A stretch of DNA of 64,000 bases from Leptonema sp964619535 (GCA_964619535.1 CAZUEX010000002.1:343650-407649); one strand, 5' to 3'; shown: positions 44,329-54,308, numbered from the stretch's first letter. Notes: generated from the sequence alone by a model not told the origin. Program-made: numbers and translations.

Positions 44329-47300
44329 AGCGAAAGTGCTCGTAAAGGGCGATCGCCGCTGTCGGTCTATCGCGTAACAGCCTTCTTGCTTCTTTCATCC
44401 CTTTAATCAGGTGTCGAAGACGACGGGCATCGATGCTTTCGTGTACGGCCACAGACCTGATCTTTTCGAGCTGCAGCAACAAACGCCCTTGAAACCGCAA
44501 TTCTGAAAGGTCAGAGACAGCAATGAGGCGAATGGACTGCTCCAGTTCGTCGAAGCGCAGTTCCGTCAGACGGTGCAGGGCCTGCTGTGCCAGATCAGGT
44601 CTTTTGTGGATTCCATGCCGCACAAGCCTTATGTGGTTGAGCAGTCTGGCATAGTCGGTACCATGTAAAACCTCTTGAGGAAGGGATACATCCAGCGGTG
44701 CACCAAACGGCAGGACAAAGAAGGCCCGTTCCATCATATTCTCAAGGTTGAACACATGGTCGGTGCCGGCTGCTTCTGCTTCTTTTCTAAGGTCCCCGGC
44801 ATTGATCCAGCGTTCTATGCGGAGCCTGTGGCTTATGATGTCTTCGTAAGGAAGGCCAAGCTGATGGTGAATGCGGAACAGAAAGGTCGGTCCTGCATGG
44901 TGTACGATGTGGTTGATGACCTCTGTGCGGGCAATGGCATCGCGCAGAGGATGTCTTTGCAGCGCATCTCGTACAACGTCTTCTTTATCAAAGGGAAGAT
45001 CTTCAAACCGACGCAGTACAAAGGCAAAGAAGTCCTCTTCTGTTCCATCGATGTTGATGCGTGATCGGTAGTACAGTTTGCTCCATCCAACAAGGTTACC
45101 GACAAACGGAGAGCTCAGCCTGTCGGGTTGAGGCGGCAGGTCTGACTGCTCGCAGATGTCGTAGTTGATCAATTCCTGGATCCACAGAGGCAGGGCGGAG
45201 CGTTCCTTCTCAAGCCGACGCTGTTCCATGCGGATGCAGCGGTTTATGCTCCGGTTGTTCGAAAGCACCTGGTCGATCATCAGTGGTTCCAGAGAACGGA
45301 TCAGCTCATTCCGCTCTTCCCTGGATTGAATCAGACCACGAACCAGCATGTCTTCCAGAAGGATCTTTAGATTCACCTCATGGTCAGACATATCCACGCC
45401 AGCAGAGTTATCCACGGCATCCGTATTCAGCAGAACACCGGCAGAGGCAGCCTCATAGCGGCCCTGCATGCTGAAGCCGAGATTGCCTCCTTCGCCGACC
45501 ACCCTAACTCGCAAAGAGGAGCCGTCTACGCGAACAGAATCGTTGGCCGGATCGCCAATCTCTTCGTTTCGTTCGTAGCTTGCTTTTACATAGGTGCCAA
45601 TTCCGCCATTCCACAGCAGATCGACGTCGGCGCAGAGAATCGCCCGGACAAGCTCATCCCCGGACACCGATGCCTTCGTAATCCCCAGGGCCTGCCGGGC
45701 CTGTTCTGACAGTTGAATGTCTGCCATGTCTCTTTCGTATACGCCTCCTCCTGGAGAGAAAAGACTGGAAGTATAGGCATCCCAGTCCAATCCAGCCTCA
45801 AAAAGGCGCTTCCTTTCTTCAAAAGAGAGAAGGGGATCCGGATCGGGATCGATAAAGATATGTCGATGGTTAAAGGCAGCGATCAGTTTGATGCTGCTTG
45901 AAAGAAGCATGCCATTTCCGAAGACGTCTCCGCTCATGTCACCGATGCCCACACAGCGAATTACATCGACCTCTGGATTAATGCCCAGAGTGGCAAAATG
46001 TGACTTCACGGATTCCCAGGCTCCTCTGGCGGTAATCCCCTGTTTCTTATGGTCATAGCCAAACCGGCCACCCGAGGCAAAGGCATCGCCGATCCAGAAA
46101 CCAAGTTCGGCAGAAACCTCGTTTGCCGTATCACTGAAGCGGGCCGTTCCGCGATCAGCTGCCACAACAAGGTAGGGATCAAAGCCGTCGAGGCAGACAA
46201 GGCCCTGGGGGCGTACTTCCTGTCCGTTGATCAGGTTATCGGTCATACGCAGCAAGGCATGCATGAAGCGACGATAAGCAGCCTTCCCCGCAACCGGATT
46301 CATTCCCGTTCTTTTGAGTACAAAGCCTCCCTTGCTGCCTTCGGGAACGATCATGGTGTTTTTAATGCGCTGTGTATGTACAAGCCCCAGGATTTCCACG
46401 CGAAAATCATCGGTACGGTCGGACCAGCGAATGCCTCCGCGCGATACAGGGCCAAACCGCAAATGAACGCCTTCAAAATCTGTGGCATAGACAAAAATCT
46501 CATAAAGAGGTTTGGGCTCGCTTACAAAGCTCAACCGTCTGGATTCAATCTTCAGACTGATTTCATCTTCATCGAGCAGGAAGTTTGTACGTACTATAGC
46601 AAAGAGCAGTTCTCTTAACCTCATGCCCACAAGCCTTTCAGATAACGTCCGCAACACGGACACCTGGGCATCGACGGCTTCGGAATGCATCCGCTGTGCT
46701 TTCTGGCGTTCGGCGGGATCTGCATGCGAAAAGGTTGCTTCGGCATATTGAATCATGGCCAGTGCCAGATCTGCATGCGAAAGCATCATCTGCATCAGGA
46801 AGGGGCCCGAAAAGGATCGGTCCATCTGGTAAAAGCATGCAAGCAGTGCCTTCAGCATGCGCAACCGGCGCAGGGTGAAATCCGATCGACGACAGATTCG
46901 GTTAATCAGATCGACCGACGTTCGCTGATTGAGTATGCCGGAAAGCACCTCGCAAAGTCTACGCGCTTCATCCTCCTGCAGGGGATCGACAACAAAGAAA
47001 AGATGTCTGTAATAGACCTCGTTCCCGGTATCGAAGCTCAGACGAATCGCATGCTGGATGGACAGGCCAAGGCTGTCGAAGGCCGGAGTCATCTCACTCA
47101 ATATGGCAGGGTGCTTGCTGAAGACGTGAAAGGCCGGTGCAGGGCCGGACTCATAGCGGACGTGATAGGATTCTGTTTGCTTTTCAAGGAGAAGCAGGCC
47201 ATCGAGGAATTGCGCTGGCGTCAGGTGCTGTTTGACATCTTCATTTAAGGCATGGAGCGCCGTGAGGGATCTTTCGCGGATTCTCTGCGCACCGGTAAAG

Positions 47301-48595
47301 CGATCGCCGATTAGAGCGAGCAGCCGATCCCGGTAGGAACGGAGCAATCGTGATTCTTTCTGGTCGATAAGCTGCCGAATCGATTCGCCGCCCTGATCGG
47401 AGTCCAGCCAGAGGAATTCGTATTCCACTCCTTCATTGTGTCTTCGAAACTCCGTGCGTATGCGGATATCATTCTCGCGAAAGAATGCACGCAGGTTTCG
47501 GGCTATCTCTTCCCCATCGAAGACGGTTCGAATCAGCCAGCATCCGCCGTATTCCTGGTCGAGGAGCAGGATATGCGCCCCTTCATCAATATTCTGTCGC
47601 TCCAGCAAAAATCCGAAACAGGCCTGCCAGAACTCTTTCGACCTTGTAAATAGAAGCCCCAGAGGAACCATCTGCGTCAGTCTGTAAAGCTCCCTCCAGT
47701 TATGCGAACCGATCGGTATATCCAGGGAGGCCGATATGGCATCGATCTTTCGACGCATGGCAGGAATGGTAAAACGAGGCGACAGCTCCCCTTTGGAGGC
47801 AAAGCTGCCGATCAGAAGCCTGACTGCCGTTTCAGAGGCAAGGAGGGCCACATGCAGGGGCTTATTGGTTTTCACCTCACTTGGAATATCGGTTTCGTAA
47901 ATCGACAGTCCGGATCTAACCGCCAATTGCTTCCGTTGTAACCACCGGTTTAGCCTGGCGGCCAGCTCTTCGTTACGGAGGATTCCCAGGCCTTTCTGGA
48001 TTGTGTGGTTCCGGTCCAGCTCTGCCGTTCCCATCAGGATGAAGTGCTCGATGAGCCACTCTCTGTCGCGGCGAAAATCATCGTCCCCTTCCACCTCGGC
48101 CGCTGCCGCAAGCTGCTGCGGGAAATCCTCAACCATATATTCCAGATCGGATAGGTTGCGATTCAGTGAGCGGAGGAAAGGCTCGCGCACAGAGTCGTCA
48201 AAATGCTCCAGAGAGAAATACAGCCAGGCCTCCTGCCTGCCAGAGACATCGGAATCGGACTTCTGTAAGCCGGTAAGAGACCCTGCATCATCTCGCTCTA
48301 CGGAAAACAGGGCGCTTATGCGGAATCGGATACGGATCTGATGCGATTCCAGCAGGTTCTGCACCACATCGACCACAAAAGGCAGGTCAGGCAGAACCAC
48401 CTCCAGGTAGTCTCCATCCCAGAGTACCGGATCCTTGCCGAGAACGACGCGATGCTCTGTTCTCAGTCGAACGGCTTCGAAGCGCTGGCTTAAAAAGGCT
48501 CGACGGTCAGGTTCGGACAGTACATCGCGCAGCAGAGGGGGTAAAAGAGGCTCATAGAATTCGGTAAATTTTTGGAAGACATCTGATGAGGTCAC
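44291..48595 (-). CDS. NAD-specific glutamate dehydrogenase, large (180-kDa-type) class
   Basis: A 1434-aa enzyme that deaminates glutamate to 2-oxoglutarate, feeding the TCA cycle. It has the long N-terminal regulatory region (about 1-650) and a catalytic core. The core shows LRFGPVSRGGIRWSDRTDDFRVE, VPEGSKGGFV (active-site Lys near 753), VCLDGFDPYLVVAADRGTARFSDTANEVS, GDMSGDVFGNGMLLS and VVGEGGNLGFSMQGR. A C-terminal helical region follows. Classical members have about 1600 residues; the shortfall seems to lie in the N-terminal region. The 3' end overlaps tlyA by 38 bases. The divergent STAS gene starts 114 bases away. Confidence 0.92.
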   Translation of the reverse strand: MTSSDVFQKFTEFYEPLLPPLLRDVLSEPDRRAFLSQRFEAVRLRTEHRVVLGKDPVLWDGDYLEVVLPDLPFVVDVVQNLLESHQIRIRFRISALFSVERDDAGSLTGLQKSDSDVSGRQEAWLYFSLEHFDDSVREPFLRSLNRNLSDLEYMVEDFPQQLAAAAEVEGDDDFRRDREWLIEHFILMGTAELDRNHTIQKGLGILRNEELAARLNRWLQRKQLAVRSGLSIYETDIPSEVKTNKPLHVALLASETAVRLLIGSFASKGELSPRFTIPAMRRKIDAISASLDIPIGSHNWRELYRLTQMVPLGLLFTRSKEFWQACFGFLLERQNIDEGAHILLLDQEYGGCWLIRTVFDGEEIARNLRAFFRENDIRIRTEFRRHNEGVEYEFLWLDSDQGGESIRQLIDQKESRLLRSYRDRLLALIGDRFTGAQRIRERSLTALHALNEDVKQHLTPAQFLDGLLLLEKQTESYHVRYESGPAPAFHVFSKHPAILSEMTPAFDSLGLSIQHAIRLSFDTGNEVYYRHLFFVVDPLQEDEARRLCEVLSGILNQRTSVDLINRICRRSDFTLRRLRMLKALLACFYQMDRSFSGPFLMQMMLSHADLALAMIQYAEATFSHADPAERQKAQRMHSEAVDAQVSVLRTLSERLVGMRLRELLFAIVRTNFLLDEDEISLKIESRRLSFVSEPKPLYEIFVYATDFEGVHLRFGPVSRGGIRWSDRTDDFRVEILGLVHTQRIKNTMIVPEGSKGGFVLKRTGMNPVAGKAAYRRFMHALLRMTDNLINGQEVRPQGLVCLDGFDPYLVVAADRGTARFSDTANEVSAELGFWIGDAFASGGRFGYDHKKQGITARGAWESVKSHFATLGINPEVDVIRCVGIGDMSGDVFGNGMLLSSSIKLIAAFNHRHIFIDPDPDPLLSFEERKRLFEAGLDWDAYTSSLFSPGGGVYERDMADIQLSEQARQALGITKASVSGDELVRAILCADVDLLWNGGIGTYVKASYERNEEIGDPANDSVRVDGSSLRVRVVGEGGNLGFSMQGRYEAASAGVLLNTDAVDNSAGVDMSDHEVNLKILLEDMLVRGLIQSREERNELIRSLEPLMIDQVLSNNRSINRCIRMEQRRLEKERSALPLWIQELINYDICEQSDLPPQPDRLSSPFVGNLVGWSKLYYRSRINIDGTEEDFFAFVLRRFEDLPFDKEDVVRDALQRHPLRDAIARTEVINHIVHHAGPTFLFRIHHQLGLPYEDIISHRLRIERWINAGDLRKEAEAAGTDHVFNLENMMERAFFVLPFGAPLDVSLPQEVLHGTDYARLLNHIRLVRHGIHKRPDLAQQALHRLTELRFDELEQSIRLIAVSDLSELRFQGRLLLQLEKIRSVAVHESIDARRLRHLIKGMKEARRLLRDRPTAAIALYEHFRSILEVQQSFAGD

Positions 48596-48709
48596 GTTTC
48601 TATCTTACAGAACATGTCTTCGCAGGCAACCGAAAGATTTCACTTGTAAATCAAGGCCGGACTTCGTACATGTTCATGCAGTCGGCTCCTGAAGCCGGTA
48701 AGGAAAACT

Positions 48710-49036
48710 ATGACAGATCTCTTCTCTGTAGACATCCAGGAGCATTCGGAACGTCACGTTCTGTGTCTTGCAGGCGAGTTAACGGCCGAAGGAGAAAGTC
48801 GCCTTTCTGCTGCCTTTGAGCATCTGCTTCAGGTGGCTCCGGATCAGATCATTTTTGATTTCAGCGAAGTAAAATACATCAATTCGGGCGGCATCTCCGT
48901 TTTGCTGAATCTCATTTCACGTGCCCGATTCGAAGGCAAGTCCATCCTTTTTTCTGGCCTGACCCGTCACCTGCGTAAAGTCGTAGAAATCGTTGGCATG
49001 GATGAGTTTGTACAGATCGTCGACCCCGTTGACTGA
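48710..49036 (+). CDS. STAS-domain anti-sigma factor antagonist
   Basis: A 108-aa single-domain protein of the SpoIIAA/RsbV type: ELTAEGESRLSAAFEHLL, then IIFDFSEVKYINSGGISVLLNLISRAR, where the NSGG Ser (near 61) is the usual phosphorylation site. It would switch partner release from an anti-sigma kinase. No RsbW-like kinase or PP2C phosphatase lies in the window. GGTAAGGA precedes the start by about 5 bases. Confidence 0.9.
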   Translation: MTDLFSVDIQEHSERHVLCLAGELTAEGESRLSAAFEHLLQVAPDQIIFDFSEVKYINSGGISVLLNLISRARFEGKSILFSGLTRHLRKVVEIVGMDEFVQIVDPVD

Positions 49037-49085
49037 TCCATCTTTTTGTCGATCCTCCTTCCATTTTTGCCGAAACTAAAGGGGG

Positions 49086-49991
49086 ATGGTGCGTCTTTTC
49101 ATCACAGCTCTTCTGCTTCTGTGTTCTTCCCTCGTTGCCGCACCGGTAGCGAGGACCCTGCCGGATCCGTACTATCCCCAGAAGCCCAAAGGGGAGCTGC
49201 GGTTGAACTACTATTACGATCGCACCGGTCGCTGGGTGAAATTCTCGGACTGGATTCCCTTCAAGCAGAAGAAATACGTTCCCGTCTTTTTCGAGGACTA
49301 TTATACTCTATACGGCCTGCCGCATTCTTACAGGCCCCAGGATGTGAAAGAAAGCATCTACTTTCTGTATGCAGCGTTGGGGAGCAGGTTTCGCCATCCA
49401 CGTGATTCACTGTGTAAAATAGAAACAGAAGAGCAGTTCCATAAATACCGACTGATCATGTTTATGGAAACGAATCTGCTTATCATGCGTATGTATCTGC
49501 GTCTGGGCTCTCTCTATGACAAAAGGCATCTTTACTTTCATGATCTGGATGTTGCCGATGATCTTGAGGTATCCTTTCTGATCGCCCGCACCTATTATAC
49601 CGAAGCCCGGCGTTACTGGAAAGAAGCAAAACGCTATGCCGAGCTGGCCACTGCCTATCCATTCGAAATCGATTTACCAACCATGGAGTCCCATCGCTTC
49701 GAAATCGTACATGGCCGACTTGACTTTGACCGAATCATCGATCGGCATCTTGTGCGCATCGAGGCGAAACTTGATACCGTAGCGGCCTTTCTCGACGAAC
49801 ATGGCAGACCAAGGCCCGTAAAACAAAAGATGCTGGAAGATGTTTCAAAGATCTATGACGATCGATTTCCACCGGATCCGCTGCAGGAGCCCGTTCTCAA
49901 CCCACACTGGAACGAAAAGCCCCTGTTTAACGATACGGACGATCCTTTTGCTCCGCTGGACGAGCCCCTGCCACCGTATCAGGAACGGTGA
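49086..49991 (+). CDS. Secreted protein of unknown function
   Basis: A 301-aa protein with a signal peptide (MVRLFITALLLLCSSLVAA-PV) and a strong SD (AAAGGGGG) right before the ATG. The mature part is very rich in Tyr, Phe, Arg and Asp, with many helices (YYTEARRYWKEAKRYAELATAYPF) that recall tetratricopeptide-like repeats. It ends in a Pro/Asp-rich tail (PFAPLDEPLPPYQER). I do not recognise a family. Its last 13 bases overlap the convergent ferritin-like gene. It probably acts in the periplasm. Confidence 0.75.
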   Translation: MVRLFITALLLLCSSLVAAPVARTLPDPYYPQKPKGELRLNYYYDRTGRWVKFSDWIPFKQKKYVPVFFEDYYTLYGLPHSYRPQDVKESIYFLYAALGSRFRHPRDSLCKIETEEQFHKYRLIMFMETNLLIMRMYLRLGSLYDKRHLYFHDLDVADDLEVSFLIARTYYTEARRYWKEAKRYAELATAYPFEIDLPTMESHRFEIVHGRLDFDRIIDRHLVRIEAKLDTVAAFLDEHGRPRPVKQKMLEDVSKIYDDRFPPDPLQEPVLNPHWNEKPLFNDTDDPFAPLDEPLPPYQER

Positions 49992-50644
49992 ATAAAGACG
50001 CGACGATTGAGGGCCATGGCAAAGCGCGAGAACAGCTGATTCTCGAACCGGCGCATCTCTTCCAGCCTTTGCCGCCACCCTTCATCATGTTGCGGTAGCA
50101 TCTCCTGCATCTCCTGCAGATGGCCTTCTTCTTCGCGAATGATGCCGTCGATGCGCATGGGCAGGTCGGCGCGAATCAAGGCATCGTTGTAGGCCGGAAA
50201 AACGGTCATAGCCCTTTCTTCGATTACCGTGGTAACGTATAAATAGCAGAGCAGGTTTCGCGTGTAACGGTCCTTTGTTTTCAGCTGCTCGTCCCCGTGT
50301 ATGCGGCGTTCAATGCCGGAGTCCAGAGTCTGGAAATAGCGATAACCGGAGTACCCGCAGAGCATACGGCTGAAATCAAAATCTCCGGGTGCATCGGGGT
50401 TCACCTTGCGGACCATCTTTTTGTAAAAGAGGGCATGCCGGGCCTCTTCTGCAGCATGCGAAAGGATCGTCTCATCGAGGTGCATCCCGAAATCGGTGCG
50501 ATGAATCTTACGTGCACCGCAGTGCTCGAGAAAACTGAGCGTATTGATCCAGGCAGTATGCAGATTCGGATTCGAGACGATTGCCGTGAGAAGCTCCTCC
50601 ATGCTGGCCTGCGGGCTGGAGGTCTGCAGGGTCTGTGTGTTCAC
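49979..50644 (-). CDS. Ferritin-like, putative diiron protein
   Basis: A 221-aa all-helical soluble protein. Carboxylate/His motifs fit a four-helix diiron bundle: SFLEHCGARKIHR (about 37-49), SHAAEEARHALFYKK (EExRH, about 66-80), TTVIEERAMTVF and GIIREEEGHLQEMQEML (EExxH, near 172-188). This paired E...EExxH pattern is that of ferritin-like oxidases, hydroxylases and rubrerythrin-type proteins; the substrate is unknown. The start overlaps the lgt stop by 4 bases (50641-50644). It is the last gene of the aroE-folC-pepP-lgt operon. Confidence 0.68.
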   Translation of the reverse strand: MNTQTLQTSSPQASMEELLTAIVSNPNLHTAWINTLSFLEHCGARKIHRTDFGMHLDETILSHAAEEARHALFYKKMVRKVNPDAPGDFDFSRMLCGYSGYRYFQTLDSGIERRIHGDEQLKTKDRYTRNLLCYLYVTTVIEERAMTVFPAYNDALIRADLPMRIDGIIREEEGHLQEMQEMLPQHDEGWRQRLEEMRRFENQLFSRFAMALNRRVFIHRS

Positions 50645-51624
50645 GCTTTACTCCTTGTTTCCAGTTTGTAGAGTTGTCCATACATCATCCACAGAAGGCC
50701 CACAAGAAACAGCAAAAAACCGACGATCTGGCTCTGCGTAAAGCCATACCAGTGCCAGTGCTCAAAATAGTAGGATTCTGGATGCGAGGGCCAGTCGTTG
50801 TGATGCAGAAGTGGTTTTCCTGCAATCTGCGGATGCGGCAGCACAGGGATGGCAGCATCGTTGATTCGCAGGAATTCCACGAAAAAACGGGCCAGTCCAT
50901 CATAGATACAGAACAGCGCCACGTAAAATCCTGGCCTGTACGGGCGTTGCCGCCTGGCCATCATCCAGGCAAAAAGCGCCCAGCTCAGAACGGCCTCTAT
51001 CAATGGGGTATTCCAGACACGCACACCACCCGTAGGCATCACCGACCCCGGTCCATACACCATGGTAAGTACCGGTATATTAATGGCCGCGGCATAGCCA
51101 TAACAGCCATCTCCGCTGACCATGCATCCCATTCTGCCAATGCCATAGCCCAGGGCCAGCATCATGGCAAATACGTCAGCGTAGCGCAGCAGATCAAGAC
51201 GACGAAGGCGCAGATACACATAGATAAAAAGAACAGACGTGATCAACCCCCCGTAGAAGACCAGGCCTCCACGCGAAAAGAGTGCCTCCCACAGACCGAC
51301 GGCTCCCGGCACCTTCACTCCCATCCCTTCGCGGTACAGCCACAGATGTTTCAGTGTGTCCGAAACCGAATCGGTCACCACCCAGATGCTATCCCAGATT
51401 TCGAAAACAAAGCCAATCTTCGCTCCGATCAGAGTGCCCAGAACAGCAAGAACAACGACCCATTCCGATACCGATGGATCCAGGCCACGTCTTTGCAGCT
51501 CACGCGGAGCCAGAATGGCGGCAGCGGCAAAGGCCAGGAATAGAAAAAAGGCAAAACTGGATATTGCATAAACAGGACCGAAAGGACCCGGGATTGGAAA
51601 CGGAAGCGGAATCTCGCTGATCAC
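50641..51624 (-). CDS. lgt: Prolipoprotein diacylglyceryl transferase, divergent motif
   Basis: A 327-aa inner-membrane protein with about seven helices that should move a diacylglyceryl group from phosphatidylglycerol to the lipobox Cys of prolipoproteins. Family layout is kept: IPGPFGPVYAISSF at the N-terminus, GGLVFYGGLI, GYGIGRMGCMVSGDGCYG (about 158-175) and ARFFVEFLR near the C-terminus. Compared with E. coli, His103 (FHGGL) is Tyr, and Asn146 of the GRxGN motif is Cys; Arg143 and Arg239 positions are kept. This GRxGCxxSGDG variant is seen in other phyla. It overlaps pepP and the ferritin-like gene by 4 bases each. Confidence 0.82.
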   Translation of the reverse strand: MISEIPLPFPIPGPFGPVYAISSFAFFLFLAFAAAAILAPRELQRRGLDPSVSEWVVVLAVLGTLIGAKIGFVFEIWDSIWVVTDSVSDTLKHLWLYREGMGVKVPGAVGLWEALFSRGGLVFYGGLITSVLFIYVYLRLRRLDLLRYADVFAMMLALGYGIGRMGCMVSGDGCYGYAAAINIPVLTMVYGPGSVMPTGGVRVWNTPLIEAVLSWALFAWMMARRQRPYRPGFYVALFCIYDGLARFFVEFLRINDAAIPVLPHPQIAGKPLLHHNDWPSHPESYYFEHWHWYGFTQSQIVGFLLFLVGLLWMMYGQLYKLETRSKA

Positions 51625-53024
51625 CCACGACTCCTCTGCATAAACTCCTCGATCTCATCAGCGGACCGCGGTATCCCCTCTGTCAGGATACGCGGCTGTT
51701 CGGCCGTCACCAGTACATCGTCTTCTGTACGGATACCGATACCACCAAAGTGCCTGCTTTCTGGCATGCCTGGAGAAAAATAAAGCCCTGGCTCTACCGT
51801 GCAAACCATGCCAGCGCGAAAGCGCCGTGGACCGGCCTCCGCTTCAATCCATTCCTGTCCGCCATAATAGGCTCCAACATCGTGCACATCATAGCCGATA
51901 AAGTGTCCCGTTCTATGCATGTAGAACGGCCGATACAGCTCCTGCTCCAGGCAGGCTTCGCGACTTTCGCGAAGAACCTTTTCATCAATGAGAAAATCTA
52001 CAAGCATCTCTACGGCCGCACGGTGGCTTTCATCCATGCTTGAACCAACAATGGTTTTCTGCAAGGCCGCCTGATGGGCGCGTCCCACAGCATCATGCAC
52101 GGCCCTCTGTTCGGGAGTAAAACGGCCAGAGGCGGGGAAGGTACGCGTCACGTCACTGTTGATGTTGTTTTTGCTGGCGCCGGCATCGACAAGGATGAGG
52201 TCGCCTTCCTGTATACACCGGGAATTCTCAACATAATGCAGAATGCATGCATTCGATCCGGAGGCCACGATAGAGGGGTAGGCCCAGGAAGCGTTATGAC
52301 GGCGAAAGGCCTGCAGTATCAGCGCCTCCAGCTCGTATTCGTGCATGCCTGGCCGAACGGCTGCCTGGATGCTTCTGTGAGCCTCTGCTGTAATCTGTGC
52401 TGTTTCAAGCATCTGCTCGATTTCGTAGGCCGATTTAATGAGACGCATTTCATGAAGCAGGACCTGCGTATGAAAGATGCCCGAAGGACCGCTCTGGCCG
52501 GCCCGGGCACGGCGAATCATCAAATCCAGCTTCGACAGCACTTCATGGTCAAACGAGGCGTTCTGGCCAAAGGGATAATAGAGCCGGGAACGGCCGCGGA
52601 GCATTTCGGTGAGACGCTCTTCATACGATGACAACGCAAAGACGGCATCCACCGGACAGAGCTGCAGGATTTCCTCATGCGATGGACGCAGGCCTTCCCA
52701 GATCTCTTTTTCCGGATCGGGTGGATCAACGAAAAGCCACATCTTCTCGCCGGTGACAACCAGCCGTGCAGGAAACAGGTTCAGCCCTGTAAGATAATAG
52801 AAATCAGAGTCCTGCCGAAACGGAAAGGTCACGCTGCCCGAATGCACCTTCTCTGTGGCCGAGTAAAGGACCAGGGCACCACGGTCGCCCAGTCGGCGCT
52901 GTAATTCCCTGCGCCTTTCTTTTAGAACGGGCAGGGGGATGCCAGGTTCAAAATTACGGGGCAGGTTCCATGATTGTTTTCGGGAAGGATTCCCCTTTGC
53001 CGTTTCGGTTCCCTTTGCGTTCAT
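51621..53024 (-). CDS. pepP: Xaa-Pro aminopeptidase, M24B family
   Basis: A 467-aa metallopeptidase that removes N-terminal residues preceding proline. The N-terminal AMP_N domain (about 30-170) shows RRRELQRRL and FRQDSDFYYLTGL. The catalytic pita-bread fold has VDAGA, NSDVTRTFP, HRTGHFIGYDVHDVGAYY, CTVEPGLYF and GIGIRTEDDVLVT, supplying the Asp, Asp, His, Glu, Glu metal ligands. Length is standard. It overlaps folC upstream and lgt downstream by 4 bases each, an unusually tight arrangement. Confidence 0.93.
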   Translation of the reverse strand: MNAKGTETAKGNPSRKQSWNLPRNFEPGIPLPVLKERRRELQRRLGDRGALVLYSATEKVHSGSVTFPFRQDSDFYYLTGLNLFPARLVVTGEKMWLFVDPPDPEKEIWEGLRPSHEEILQLCPVDAVFALSSYEERLTEMLRGRSRLYYPFGQNASFDHEVLSKLDLMIRRARAGQSGPSGIFHTQVLLHEMRLIKSAYEIEQMLETAQITAEAHRSIQAAVRPGMHEYELEALILQAFRRHNASWAYPSIVASGSNACILHYVENSRCIQEGDLILVDAGASKNNINSDVTRTFPASGRFTPEQRAVHDAVGRAHQAALQKTIVGSSMDESHRAAVEMLVDFLIDEKVLRESREACLEQELYRPFYMHRTGHFIGYDVHDVGAYYGGQEWIEAEAGPRRFRAGMVCTVEPGLYFSPGMPESRHFGGIGIRTEDDVLVTAEQPRILTEGIPRSADEIEEFMQRSRG

Positions 53025-54295
53025 TGTTCACCACTTCTTCTGCTGGTTTCTCTGTCAAAAATATCATAAAGACGGTGCGAGCCCATAAAAAGAACGCAGC
53101 GCTCTTCGATGTTCTGGACAATCGCTTTCGCGGTGTCTTTTGCAGGTCCGGCATCATCCAGAGAGGCGACGGTGACCTGATCGATGTTGCTCCATCGTCG
53201 AATGCTATCGATTTCCACAGACCGCAATCCCGGCCCCGTCACAAAAATCAGGCGCGAGAATCCGAATCTGCCGATCAAACGAAAAACAGGAGCGGGCCGA
53301 CGATCGCGCGAAAGGGCCAGAACAACCGCCGTATTGCGAAAGGAAAGGTCCTTCAGGCCCTTTAGCAGTGTATAAATCGCCGATACGTTATGGGCATTGT
53401 CGAAGATCCAGGTTTTCTGGTGTGTCTTGCGTTTCTCAAGGCGTCCAGGAGGCGAAGGTATAGATACAGTACCGACGTCGGCATACCCTGTGATTCTTCT
53501 GAGTGAATCAAAGATGAATCCTGCATACGCTGCGCCATCCTTTAGATAATCAGACCCTCTGCCTTTCTCAAAGACAAAGACCTGAAGTCCTTCGTTGGCC
53601 GGTATCATGGATTTAAAACGAGAATCAGGTAAAAAAAGAAAACGAGTTTTCGAAGAAATGATGCCCATTTTCTCTTCGAAGATTCGTTTTCGCGTAGAAC
53701 CGAGAAGGGCCGTATGATCAAGACCGATAGATGTCAGAATAATCGCGTCCGCTTCGGCAATACGGGTGGCATCCAGCCTCCCGCCCAGGCCCGCCTCGTA
53801 GATCTGCACGGGAATGCGCCTTTTCTGAAAAAGCAGAAGACCGAGCAGGGTTAACAGCTCAAAGTAGGTTAACGATGCGAGCACCTTCTGTTCTTCTTCG
53901 GCAAGAGGTAGTCCGCACAGATACGAAAACAGCTCTTCAAGCTCGGCAAGCTCTACCGGCGTTCCGTCCAGGCGGATGCGTTCGGTAAAATGAAGGAGGT
54001 GAGGGGATGTATAGAGTCCTGTTACGGCTGTTGCCTCATGATTCTGATGCAGGGCCTTTCGAAACAGATAATCCAGGGCAAAGGCCACCGTCCCCTTGCC
54101 GTTCGTTCCAACGATCGATATGCGAAGATCCGGCCGGTAGCGGAAGGGCTCCTGCAGCAGCAGGGAGGCCGCAAGAGATTGCAATCGCTGTAACCCACGC
54201 TCGAACTCATCCGGGGAGAACTGACGCGAACGTTCCGGGTTGGCACGCCTTTCAAGCTCGGCAAGAAGATCGGGCCGGAAGCCTTTCTCGAGCAT
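53021..54295 (-). CDS. folC: Folylpolyglutamate synthase / dihydrofolate synthase family
   Basis: A 424-aa Mur-ligase-like enzyme that adds glutamate to folates (and may make dihydrofolate from dihydropteroate). The P-loop IVGTNGKGTVAFALDYL lies near 61-77. The GLGGRLDATRIAEADAIILTSIGLDHTALLG segment is diagnostic for FolC, followed by WIFDNAHNVSAI. Length is normal. The start at 54295 lies 13 bases after the aroE stop; the stop overlaps pepP. Confidence 0.9.
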   Translation of the reverse strand: MLEKGFRPDLLAELERRANPERSRQFSPDEFERGLQRLQSLAASLLLQEPFRYRPDLRISIVGTNGKGTVAFALDYLFRKALHQNHEATAVTGLYTSPHLLHFTERIRLDGTPVELAELEELFSYLCGLPLAEEEQKVLASLTYFELLTLLGLLLFQKRRIPVQIYEAGLGGRLDATRIAEADAIILTSIGLDHTALLGSTRKRIFEEKMGIISSKTRFLFLPDSRFKSMIPANEGLQVFVFEKGRGSDYLKDGAAYAGFIFDSLRRITGYADVGTVSIPSPPGRLEKRKTHQKTWIFDNAHNVSAIYTLLKGLKDLSFRNTAVVLALSRDRRPAPVFRLIGRFGFSRLIFVTGPGLRSVEIDSIRRWSNIDQVTVASLDDAGPAKDTAKAIVQNIEERCVLFMGSHRLYDIFDRETSRRSGEQ

Positions 54296-54308
54296 GATTC
54301 CGTATGCC

